From Manihot esculenta (Eukaryota; Streptophyta; Magnoliopsida; Malpighiales; Euphorbiaceae): a DNA stretch of 64,000 nt. Position 1 is the stretch's first letter. Each line of letters starts with the position of its first letter. Both the position numbers and the translations under genes were made by a program. The stretch spans positions 25,493,027-25,557,026 of the forward strand of contig NC_035174.2 of assembly GCF_001659605.2 (NCBI RefSeq). The letters run 5' to 3'. Of this stretch, positions 13,395 through 23,697 are shown piece after piece. The notes beneath the pieces are model-generated. The model had not been told where the DNA came from, made no database searches, and was given only the letters and a program-made list of their open reading frames with translations.

Positions 13395-13639
13395 GTTAAG
13401 AAAACATTCTCTCCTTCTCGGGCAGAGCCCCTTTTATAGATGGCCGGAGAAGTCACCTTCAGCAGCCAAATTTGAAGGTTCGGCGACCGAACCTTAAAAC
13501 TTTTTTAAAACTCTCTTTAAAAAAAAATACATCATAAAATCTTTCAAATTCATTTTATAAAAATCCACTTTATCCTTATAAAGTTCTCAGTTTCGAGATT
13601 CTAGATTCGCTCGACACTGGAATTTAGCCAAATATTACA
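13395..13639 (-). promoter_or_regulatory. Tekay-type LTR 5' fragment with TATA box, upstream of the phosphatase gene
   Basis: Read on the minus strand from 13639 it starts TGTAATATTTGGCTAAATTCC, a decayed version of the TGTAATACCCGGCTAG Tekay LTR start. It continues closely parallel to the older LTR at 34149-34394 ('tttttataaaatgaattt', 'aagttttaaggttcgg'), includes GGTTCGGTCGCCGAACC, and reaches a TATA box (TATAAAAG, minus strand, 13438-13431). The LTR lies in the same orientation as the phosphatase gene, its TATA box about 470 bp upstream of that ATG. Whether it acts as a promoter is untested. Confidence 0.7.
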
Positions 13640-13949
13640 GTAAACAATTATCATCCTTGAGCCAAGTTTGATTAGTTTTATCAATGGGGGATTGTGAGTT
13701 AAATGGTCATTTTTGTTGACACTTCATAAGTAAATCCTAATTTTTCTACTTCATTCTAAAACTTTAGGCCCTTTTAACTTGTATTTAGAAATTTTGGTTG
13801 GTGTAGGAATAATGTTAGTAACCAATGATTTAGTAGAAAAGGCCATATTAATACTCTAACAAAAAAAAAGGTTAAAAAAATGATAAGATATCCCTCCTAC
13901 AAACAGAACCTAAACTGGCAGAAGAAAAAAAACTTGCGGAGAATTTTAA

Positions 13950-14500
13950 AGCATTATTCGCTATACTATCCATAAAGTTTCAATATTCAACCAATAGACA
14001 CTTTAACAATGAATTTCATACTAAATATAGTTTCAAAAGCTTTATAAAAATAAAATAGATTAAAATGATCTTTAGAAAAAACTTAGAATATAGTAAACTT
14101 GAACTAAAATTTGATAATTTAAAAAATACTATTTAAATTACTATTCACCATAAACACAAAAACCATGATATACTTGTATTTTAGAGAAAACAAATTGACA
14201 ACCATTTTAAATTTGTTAATTGAATTTGATAGAAGACTTAAAAAAAATCAATCAAAACTCTTGAAATAATTTTTTTTTAATATAGAACACTATTTGCACT
14301 ACAAATATAAAAATCATAATAAGCTTATATTTAAAAAAAAATTACTTGATAACATTTTAAATATGTTAATTAAACTTGATATAAAAGAATTAAAACACTT
14401 AATAAAAAACTTCTAAAATAAAATTTTACCAATTTAGAGTACTATTCACTACAATTAAAAAAAACGAAGACAAGCTTGCAGTTTAACAATTAATAGAATA
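13950..14500. repeat. Diverged tandem repeat, unit about 150 bp
   Basis: A block containing 'actattcac.ata/aca...' followed by a short AT-rich stretch recurs at about 14140, 14289 and 14441 (spacings 149 and 152), with a weaker possible copy at about 13952. The unit is AT-rich and non-coding. The copies are diverged, so the edges are approximate. Confidence 0.5.
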
Positions 14501-14699
14501 TCAATCACATATACCATACTCTAAGCAAATAAAATAAATAAAATCACGTAAGATAAAAAAAATATCAAGACTTCAATAATTTTCATATTTTTGTTGATTA
14601 AATTAATTGCATTCCCAACTCTCAATACCATCTAGCATATTTTTGCTTAAAATCAACACTCAATAATAAAATCACAATTTTTGTTTAACAATCAACACT

Positions 14700-16430
14700 C
14701 AATACCATCTAGCATTCCCGACTCCCATTTAACGAAGTTATTTCTTTTTTTTTTATTTAAAGTTTGGTGAAAATATCAGCAAATTGATTATTTGTATCTA
14801 TAAACTTAAGAACAACATCACCATTTAATATGAATGAAATGATGTCAAATGTCAATATATTTGGTTCTAAAATGTTAAACGAGATTCTTGATTAAATAGA
14901 TTGCACTCGTATCATCACATTTGATAGGAATGTGATCAAGAGACGTCTTAAAGTCTCTTAATTATTGATTAATCTAAAGAACTTTACTATAATAAACACC
15001 CGCTACTACATATTCATCTTTAGTAGTTGAAAATACAACTAAATTTTATTTCATACTATACCAAGAAATAAGAGATTGTCCTACGAGTTGGAAAGTACCC
15101 AAGGTATTTTTTTTTATCAATGATACTAGTGACAGAGTCAGCATCTGAATAAGAGTAAAAAATGAAAGATGTATTTCTAGAATACTATCCTGAATGCAAT
15201 GTGTCATTCAAATAATTAAGAATGTCTTTGACAACATGCAATTATGACTCTGTAGGATCGATTGAAAATGTGCAATAAGCATATGGAAAACATGATATCC
15301 AATTTAGATACAGTGAGATTTAAAAAACTTTTGATCATTCCTCTACATAGCTTTTCACCAATCAATTTACTTTTTTCATCCTTATCAAGCTTAGTGTTTA
15401 AGCTCATGCTTGCTACTATTCGTCCAAATCTTCGATAAGCTCTTTAGTGTAATTAGCTTGACTGATGAAAATGTCATCCTTAACTTGCTTGATTTGAAGC
15501 CAAAAAAGAACTTCACAAAAGAATACATTAGTATCAAATATAATATAATCAATATATATTTGTACTACAAGACTATCATTTCCATGATTTTTAATAAAAA
15601 AAATTGTATATACTTTTTCTTTTAAAAAAATCATTTTGTAAAAGAAAATTATTTAATCTTTCATACCAAACTCTAAATATTCAGTTTAAAAAATTATGAT
15701 ATTCAAAATTGGGAGGTTGCTTAATATAGATCTCCTCAATAAAACCATTTAAAGATGCATTCTTTACATCTATTTGAAAAAAATTTAAAATTCAAATATG
15801 ATGCATATATAATCAATACCCACTTGGTACTTTATGGCAGGATGGTATTTAGGTTTAGAAACTAAGGTCCAGCCCTTGTTCCTTTGAAATTAATTGAGTT
15901 TTTCTTGCATGACAAAGATCCCACTCTCATCATTAATGGCCTCGTTTATAAACTAAGGTTTTCTATAAGATATGAATGTAACGTTATTGTAATACCCGGC
16001 TAGAGTTTTTATTTTCACAGAAAATATATGAGATTTACAGGTACACAGAGAGTATAGCAGGCTTGCTACGGGTTCTGGCGGCCTTAAGCCGACCTGCATC
16101 CTAGTGCCGGTGACAGTCCATTTTGGGGTCGTTACAGTTATTATATATGTATCTAATACTGGATCTAATTGTCGCCCTTTGTGATATATCACCAATTATT
16201 TGATTCTTAAAATGATATTGCTCATAGGGTCAATCCTTTGCTAGTCATATTAGACTCCTTGACTTTAATAGGTTGCCTTTGTTGCTCTTAGAATTCAACC
16301 TCATCTTTCTTTACCTTCATAGTATCCTGTTTAGGTAGATTTTGATCTCCATTGGACTGGAGACCTTCAATAGTCAACTCATTAAGATTTCCTACAACAT
16401 TATCACAAACATATAAAAATTAGTTATTTA
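14700..16430 (-). pseudogene. Decayed Ty1/copia pol fragment (SIRE/Maximus-like)
   Basis: Minus-strand remnants in pol order. About 15700-15950 gives a match of the 'MQEKLNQFQRNKGWTLVSKPK' type. Positions 15416-15634 give VVQIYIDYIIFDTN...LQIKQVKDDIFISQANYTKEL, the RT catalytic region and the LQIKQ block. Positions 15216-15407 give LDKDEKSKLIGEKLCRGMI...SKLDIMFSICL. RNase H debris lies below 15200. Stops, internal deletions and frame changes throughout. The YxDD-type motif reads YIDYI, so a catalytic Asp is lost. The fragment is split by a small Ty3 solo LTR at 15988-16136. The SIRE assignment rests on remembered motif wording. Confidence 0.78.
15988..16136 (+). mobile_element. 149-bp internally deleted solo LTR of the Tekay family
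   Basis: Starts TGTAATACCCGGCTAGAG and ends GGTCGTTACA, the same two ends as the 2.38-kb LTRs of the Tekay element at 23698-33783. The terminal ~100 bp ('ggcttgctacgggttctggc' to the end) stays close to that LTR, while about 2.2 kb between the ends is missing. The flanking 5-bp direct repeats are identical: GTTAT at 15983-15987 and 16137-16141. It interrupts the decayed copia fragment. Confidence 0.88.
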
Positions 16431-16465
16431 ATACTTTTATTTATTCATTGAGATTTTTAAAAGTC

Positions 16466-16496
<31 letters not shown>

Positions 16497-16646
16497 CACT
16501 AAAGTTTACCCCCAACTCAATAAGGTGCCAGAAATTATCTTAATCATCATATTTTTTTATAAAAAAAATTCTTTGAAACTCTTTCTATTATATTTATTAG
16601 AAAATTAAAAATTCATATTATAAAACTCTAATCCATTAATAAATAT

Positions 16647-17099
16647 TAGGGGTGAGCATTCGGTCGGTTTGATTTGTATCGAGCCGAACTAAATAAATTC
16701 AAAATTGAAATTTTAGTATTTATAAAAACCAAACCAAATCGATTTTAATCAAAAATCAAACTGAATCGAATCGGTCTGATTCAGTTTGATTCAGTTCAGT
16801 TTAATTAATTTAAATTTTTAATAAATTTTTTATTTTTTACATTTTATTCTTAATATTTTAAAATTTAATTAAAATATTTTAACGATTTAATTTATCTATA
16901 TTATTGAAAATGATATACTATTATCACTAATAAGTTCGGTTTGATTTTTTTATTCTTTTTTTTAACTAAAATCAAATCGAAATAACTGAAATTTTTAAAA
17001 TTAAAAATCAAACCGAAATGAATAAAAAATTGAACCGAATTTTTAAATTAATTCAATTCGGTCAATTTTTTCAATTTAAACTAAATACTGCTCACCCTT
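16647..17099. repeat. GGGGTGAGCA MITE-like repeat (copy B, reverse orientation)
   Basis: Left end AGGGGTGAGCATTCGGTCGG, right end CTGCTCACCCTTA, with complementary 'tcggttt'/'aaaccga' tracts inside each end. The core is the reverse complement of copy A at 8683. The flanks share TTAATAAATAT at about 16636-16646 and 17098-17108, consistent with a target-site duplication of roughly 9-11 bp. Confidence 0.75.
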
Positions 17100-17109
17100 A
17101 ATAAATATA

Positions 17110-19050
17110 CACATTAAAAAACAAAGATATTAAGTTTTACTTATTTTTAAAGCTATTTTTATAATTATAAAAATTAAGTATGATTAAGAATTTCATTATT
17201 AAATAAATTTATTTTAATTTTTAATTTAGATATACAAAGATAAATATTCAATTATATTATTAAAATAAATTAATAAAAAAATTTAGGTATTACACAGAAA
17301 AACTTCTAATTAAAGATAGGAGATCTACAATATTGGTTTTCACATTAAGTCCATAAGTTATCATTTATATAAACACAATTTTTTTATGGATTACCAATTT
17401 TAATTTATTTGATAAAAAAATTTACTCATTTAAATCATTAGAAAAACGTTTTAATAAATTAATCGTAAGTAAGTATTTATATTCTTTACAAATTAATATC
17501 TCATATTTATTAAATTTTAAAATCTTGTATTTGATAATAAAATTCAGTTATATCTTTTTTTTTTCTAAGTGATTTTTTTAGTTAGGAAAAAAGGAAAAAA
17601 ACAGATTTTTTATTTAATTTTTATTTTATTGATACTTTTATTTTATTTTTTCATATATGAAATATTACAATTTAATAAGAAAATAAATTAATTTGTAAGT
17701 ACATGGATTTATTAGAAATTATAATATTTAGATTAATTTATAAAAATATAATTATTAATTTAAAAATATAAAATTTAAATTAAAGTATTATTTTATATAA
17801 TAAATAAATTTTCAAAAATTAAATTAAAAAATACAGAGACAAGTTTTATTAAATATCAAAAAATAAAATGCTATTTATAACAAGTTAGAGTAAATTTTTT
17901 GTTTTGCTGTAAAATCGAAAGAATTTTTTATTATAAATTAAAATATAAATTTTATTTAAAAATATATTAAATTACAAGTATTCTTTTATTTATTTCTTAA
18001 ATGAATTTTCTTTTCGAAATTTTCTTAAAAGAATTGCCCGCTAACAACCATAGCTTTGAAAAGAGACGCTTTAAAGAGAAACTTTAAAGAGAGACTAGAA
18101 AATGATGCTTCATCTTTAATAGAAAAATAAAAATAAGTCGAATTAAATTTTTATAATTTTTTATGATTAAATAAATTTAATTTAAGTTTTTAATTAATTA
18201 AATTTTTATATTTTTATTAAAAGTCGAATAAATTTTAATATAATATAATTTATTTTTTAATAATAAAATATTACTTTTTTATAATTTAAAATAAAAAACT
18301 TATTTTTTAATTTTTAAAATATAGTGTAATTAATTATTTTATTTTTTATTTTTAAAATATAATATTTTTATTCTTAAAATTTAATTTCCACAATATCTAG
18401 TCTCTCTGTGGAAAATTTCGACGGAAATCCATGATTTATGCTTGGTGGAATAAATATAATTTCAGAAATATCTTTATTAATAATAAAATAAAAAATTATT
18501 ATTTAATTTATGAAAAAATTTATTATTTAATTTTTTTAATTTAAAAAATATATTAAAATATTTTTGACATTTTAAAAATTTTAATAATTAGTTATTCAAT
18601 TAATTTTATCATTAAATATTTTACTATTTAGTCTCTATAATTTAGAAAAAATTATTAGTTGGTCCTTTAAATTATTAAAAAGTTTACTAATTAGTTCCTC
18701 CATATCAGAAATATTTTAGATTTTTTAATAATATTTAATGACTAAAATTAATGAAAAAATTAATTAGTAAACTTTTTAAAATATTAGAGATATTTTAATA
18801 AATTTTTCAAATGGCGAGCAGCCATCGACGGCGAGCGGCATCACATATATTGAGTTTTAGATTTTTATTTTTAATAATTTAAATTTATATATTTTAATTT
18901 TTATTATTTTTGCTGAATTTAAATCTTAAATTTATTGAAATTTTTAATCGTTGGAGATTGAGTTTAAGATTTTTTTTCTTAAATTTTGATGAAATTAAAC
19001 TTTAGGGATTTAAAGTGTTGAATTCAAAAACTAGAGGGACAAATATGCTA
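17110..19050. other. AT-rich intergenic stretch with a small palindromic repeat
   Basis: No gene is visible. Around 18670-18785 the arms 'aaaaagtttactaattag' and 'attaattagtaaacttttt' form an inverted repeat of about 100 bp, which looks like a small MITE or foldback. A short less AT-rich stretch at 18810-18850 (gcgagcagccatcgacggcg) is too small to assign. Confidence 0.4.
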
Positions 19051-19461
19051 GTTATGTGTTATAGATTATAAGAAGTAAATATATTAATATAGGAAGTAAA
19101 TATTGATAGATGAGTTAGTTGCTTAATCTTAGGGATTGTATAATTATAGACTTGATTTTCTTTTCTGTTTAGATACCGTCTTTTATATATAAATAGGTTG
19201 TAATCTTTATTATGAAACACAACATCAAATATTATATTTCTACATGGTATCAGAGCCAGGTTTGTAGAGATTTATTTTCTCTCTCGTCAAGTTTTAAATT
19301 TTTGGAGACTCAGGACTCCTGTTCTTTTGTGTTATCCATCTAGGATAATATTTGTCCCTCACCGTTCACCTAAAGTGGATGCCAAAGTCGCCTTGCAGCT
19401 CATTTGTCAGATTTGTGGTTCGTTTGCCGTTTGGGTGTTGGGTGGAGACGTCTTTTTGATA

Positions 19462-19755
19462 CTGTTCATTTGGGTTACTCATAAAGGGTAACCTTTGGAG
19501 ACTTAGGGCTCTGTTCATTTGGGTTACTCATAAAAGGTAACGTTTGGAGACTTAGTACTCTGTTCATTTGGGTTACTCATAAAGGGTAACGTTTGGAGAC
19601 TTAGAGCTCTGTTCATTTGGGTTATTCATAAAGGGTAATATTTAGAGATTTAGGACTCTGTTCATTTGGGTTATCCATAAAAGGTAACATTTGGAGACTT
19701 AGGGCTCTGTTCATTAGGTATTATTCATGGGAATTATTCATCGGGTACTGTTCAC
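19462..19755 (+). repeat. 49-bp tandem repeat (six starts) in the leader of the small copia element
   Basis: The block beginning CTGTTCATTTGGGTTA starts at 19462, 19511, 19560, 19609, 19658 and 19707, exactly 49 bp apart each time; the sixth copy is partial. Each unit contains 'gggttactcataaagggtaa' and 'tttggagacttag'. The exact period over five intervals suggests recent array growth or good conservation. Confidence 0.9.
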
Positions 19756-19850
19756 GAGTACTGTTCACCGGGTACTGTTCATGAGTATTGTTCATCGGGT
19801 ACGGTTCAAGAGTCACGAGTACTGTTCATCGAGTATTGTTCACGGATTCG
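19738..19850 (+). repeat. Second short tandem array (about 27 bp unit) next to the 49-bp array
   Basis: Units of the form 'cgggtactgttca.gagta.tgttca' repeat about three to four times after the 49-bp array and before the gag fragment. Both arrays share the word TGTTCA and lie in the untranslated leader of the element. Confidence 0.7.
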
Positions 19851-20359
19851 AAATTCTATTCATAGTAAGGTGATTAGTCTTATTAATCATTCTGAATTTG
19901 TTAAAGAATTAATGAAGTATTTGGAATTTCTATATTCTGGCAAAAGGAATATTTCTCGTATTTATGATGTGTGTAAGGCGTTTTACCAAGCTGAGAAAAT
20001 GTGGTCTCCCGTTCTAGTGCTGAATCTGAATGTCGAGTCATGGCAAAAACCGTTTGTGAAGTTTTGTGGGTACGTCAATTATTGGAAGAAGTTGGGTTTA
20101 CAAATTCGGTGTCTGCTAAGTTGTATGGGACGAGTTGATTATATATGTAATAAGTTGGGCATTATGTGTTATAGATTATAAGAAGTAAATATATTAATAT
20201 AGGAAGTAAATATTGATAGATAAGTTAGTCCCTTAATCTTAGGGATTGTATAATTATAGACTTGATTTTATTTTCTGTTTAGATACCGTCTTTTATATAT
20301 AAATAGGTTGTAATTTTTATTATGAAACACAACATCAAATATTATATTTCTACATTATG

Positions 20360-21379
20360 TAATATTTTTGAGACGAAAACATATTTTTTTCTTTAATTCT
20401 TTGAGAGAGAAATCTATAAATTTATAGAAATTAAATTTCAAAAACTAAACTGTTGGGTTTTTAGAAATAGTAGTTCAGTCATTTTTCCTGTCACTAACGG
20501 TATTTTGATGAGAACCTCTTATTTTAACGGAATTAAATCTCAGCGACGAAAGTATTAATTCTAAAAATAGAGGGATGAATCCGTTAATTATGCTATATTT
20601 CAGAGACTAAAAAATAATTTTTCCTTTAAAATATTAAAATTTTAATGTTTTAATTAATAAAAAATTTTTTAAAAATATAAATATAATAAATAGTTTTTAA
20701 AATTATAAAAATAAAATTTTATTACATAAAAAATATTTTTGTTGTTAAAATTAATATTTTATTATAAAAAATAAAGTTATACTAAATAAAAAATTTATTT
20801 AGTCTTGGTAATAGGAATTTAATTAGTAAAAAATTAACTTATTTAATTATCAAATAAAAATATTGAGACTTAATTCAACATAGAAAAATCCAACGCTACC
20901 ACTCAAAGACTTGTCATTATCAATCCAGTCTTCAGAGCGACAGGTTCCAAACTTTACCTTACCACTTGATTAATTTATTGGACCAACGCTAATGTGAACA
21001 AATAAGCACGAGGATAACACTTAAAATTCATTTATTGGTAGAAAATAATTTATGTTTAAAAAAAAATTTTGTTAAAATTTTTTAATACAATAATTTATTT
21101 TTCTTTGAAAAATAAAAATATTAATAAATTTATATATGATAGTATTGAAAAAATAATTTTTTATTTTGAAAAAATAATTTAGTTTTATTAATTATTTTTT
21201 ATTTTTTCATTAAAAAATATTTTTCGTTCATGAATTTTTTTTTAAAAAAATCTCAAAATATCAAAAAAATATGAAAATAAAAAATAGTTTCTATTAAAAG
21301 CTTTAATTGTTAATTTATTATTTATTATTTTTTATATTTATATGTTAATCCTAAACTTTAGATATTAACATCAATTTTT
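20360..21379. other. AT-rich intergenic stretch; no gene seen
   Basis: Homopolymer-rich sequence. About 20880-21010 is less AT-rich (caacgctaccactcaaagac and following) and could be old unique sequence, but it has no open frame of note. Confidence 0.4.
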
Positions 21380-22510
21380 TTATATTTATCTCAATTTTAG
21401 TCATTTATTTTAATTAATTTTAATCAAAACATGTATAATTTATAGTGTCATACAACATAAAATTATTTCTTAAAAAATTTATTAGATAAAAAAATTCAAA
21501 TATTTATATTAATTCAAATTTATATTCAAAATTTTAAATTTTGAATAATGACACTAAACCTTTTTCCATTGTCACAATTATAATAAAAAAATTAAATTGA
21601 ATCTGAAACATTAAAATAAATTATAATATAGTCCCTAAGATATTAATAAATATATAATTCTTTAATTTAAATTTTATATTAAAAGTAAATTTATTTTATA
21701 TTTATCATATGTAATATTAAATAAATATTTATTATAAATAAATTTTCATTACATAAAATATCATATATAAATATTATATATTAAAGTATTTCATTAAAGG
21801 ATTATATTCACCATTATAAATTATGTACTATTTTACATTAATAATATTAAATAAAATGAAATGTTATATGTTTTAGTAGGTAAAGTCTTATCCTTTATAA
21901 TTTTTATAAAAATTTAGATATGTTAGCTAATTTTTTGTAAGTTATTTAAAATGTTTAATATTTTTTTAGAAAACTTGTAATATATATTAATTTATTAACT
22001 CATTCAATAAAAAAAATTATATTTCATATCAATAATATTAAATAAAATAAAATATTATATATTTTATACTGTAATTCTTTTACATTTTAAATTTTTATTA
22101 AACTATAATATTTATATAAAAATAGAATGAAAAATAAATAATGAAATTAACAAAAAAAACATTGTTGAAATAAAAATATATATTTTGAAGATTATTTTAT
22201 TAATCAAATAAAATTTTAAAATTTAAATTTTATTTTTTTAATAACTTTTCAACTTCATTATAATTGAGATAAAATGAAAATAATGAAAATATTTTAATTT
22301 TATTATCCAAAATTTAAAGTTTTGGATATAAATATAAATTAACATAAATATTTTAATTTTTTTATCTAATAGATTTTTTTTTAGAAATAATTTTACGTGT
22401 TATATCAAGTAATTGTTTTTTATCTAATAGATTTTTTTAAGAAATAATTTTAGTACTAATTTTTTTTTATTAAAACTAATTAAGATAAATGGATAAAATT
22501 GAAATAAATA
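21380..22510. repeat. Foldback-like element with ~200-bp inverted arms
   Basis: The left arm at about 21380-21552 and the right arm at about 22295-22510 are reverse complements with mismatches. Shared landmarks are 'aaaattatttct.aaaaaa', 'tattagataaaaaaatt.a', and 'aaaa.tttaaattttg.ata'. The right arm has a small internal duplication of 'tatctaatagattttttt'. The AT-rich centre has no coding frame. It is probably a non-autonomous DNA transposon, but base composition inflates chance similarity. Confidence 0.5.
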
Positions 22511-22989
22511 TAAAATAATTAATTTTATTATTTAAAATTTTAATATTAAAATATAAATACGAAAAAATAAAAGTGGTAAATGATTTAATTTTTTTTTTTC
22601 TTATAAGTGTTGTCCTTATATAATCCAAAAGGATGAATTGAGTTTATATAAATTTAAAAGTTAAAAAATGGTAGAAGAGTAGAAGAGAAAAAGAGTAATA
22701 CTAAACACAAAAATTTATAAATATTCTGCATTACAAATCTGCGTGAAGCTCAAGGTCCTCTTCGAAAATTAATTGAGCAAATTATAGCTGAATAACTCAA
22801 AGTATTATATATAATAAATAATATTCGCTCAATCTCAAAATATAAATTAATTACAATTTAAAATTAATTTTTAATAAATTAATATTATATTCAAAATTTA
22901 GAGAAATAATATGAAAAAAATTAAATATCAATAAATATTTAATCAAATGGTTGTTGTAACTATTTTTAAACAAAAAATGGCTTTATTTT

Positions 22990-23697
22990 TTAAAAATTCA
23001 TTTATTAAGTCTTTAAAAATCATAATTTCCATTTAATTTTTTGTAATTTATCTTTTAAGATCTTCTATTTTATAGAAAAATAATTTGAAAAGTATTCTAT
23101 TTATAAAATTTTATTTTGATCCCTAAAAAAGTAATGGAACTAAAACTTAAAGTTAAAATCTTTTAATTTTTATTTTATTTGAATTATTGTAATTTATAAT
23201 TTAAAATCTTTCATTTTATAATAAAGTAACTTAAATATTTCATATGTAAAAATTCATTATGACCTTTAAAATATTTTTCTTAAAAATAAACTATTTGTAG
23301 ATTTTAAAAAATAAATCACAATCTTGAGTAATATAATTAATTGAAATTTATAATGTATAAACTAAAAATTATATTTTTACCCCTTGCTTGAAATATTCTT
23401 CCAATCTTTGCACTTTTAATTTTTGAATCGTTAAAACTTATCTTTTCAGATCTTCTATTTATAGAAAAATAATTTTAAAAGTATTTTATTTGTAAAATTT
23501 TATTTTGGTCCTTCTAAAAGTGACAAAATAAAAACTTAAGTTAGAATCTTTCAATTTTTATTTTATTTGAATTATTGTAATTTATAATCTAAAGTCTTTT
23601 ATTTGATAGAAAAAGCAACTTAAATACTCTAAATGTAAAATTTTATTTTAGTCTTTAAAATAGACTATATTTATAAATTTTAAAAGATTAATCATAA
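22990..23697. repeat. Tandem repeat of about 385 bp, continuing at 33789 after the Tekay insertion
   Basis: 'gatcttctattt' followed by 'atagaaaaataattt.aaaagtatt' occurs near 23060 and 23449. 'tttttaccccttgcttgaaatatt' near 23370 reappears as 'ttttttgccccttgcttaaaatat' near 33850, beyond the inserted element. With the element removed, the copies lie about 380-390 bp apart, so an older tandem array was split by the insertion. Confidence 0.65.

Larger units (their letters stand above)
19057..20354 (+). mobile_element. Internally deleted Ty1/copia element (1298 bp) with 188-bp LTRs
   Basis: LTRs 19057-19244 and 20167-20354 both run TGTTATAGATTATAAG to ATATTTCTACA and differ at about five positions by eye. 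The flanking 5-bp repeats match: TTATG at 19052-19056 and 20355-20359. The primer-binding site TGGTATCAGAGC (19245-19256) directly follows the 5' LTR and fits initiator-Met tRNA. The interior has tandem repeats, then a gag piece (FVKELMKYLEFLYSGKRNISRIYDVCKAFYQAEK) joined near 19995, out of frame, to the C-terminal end of RNase H (SRSSAESE...VMAKTVCEVLWVRQLLEEVGF). Protease, integrase and nearly all of RT are missing. It could move only with help from a full-length relative. Confidence 0.9.

Noticed and set aside
19462..19755. Regular 49-bp repeats considered as a CRISPR-like array
   Set aside because: Whole units repeat without unique spacers, and the array sits in the leader of a plant copia element.
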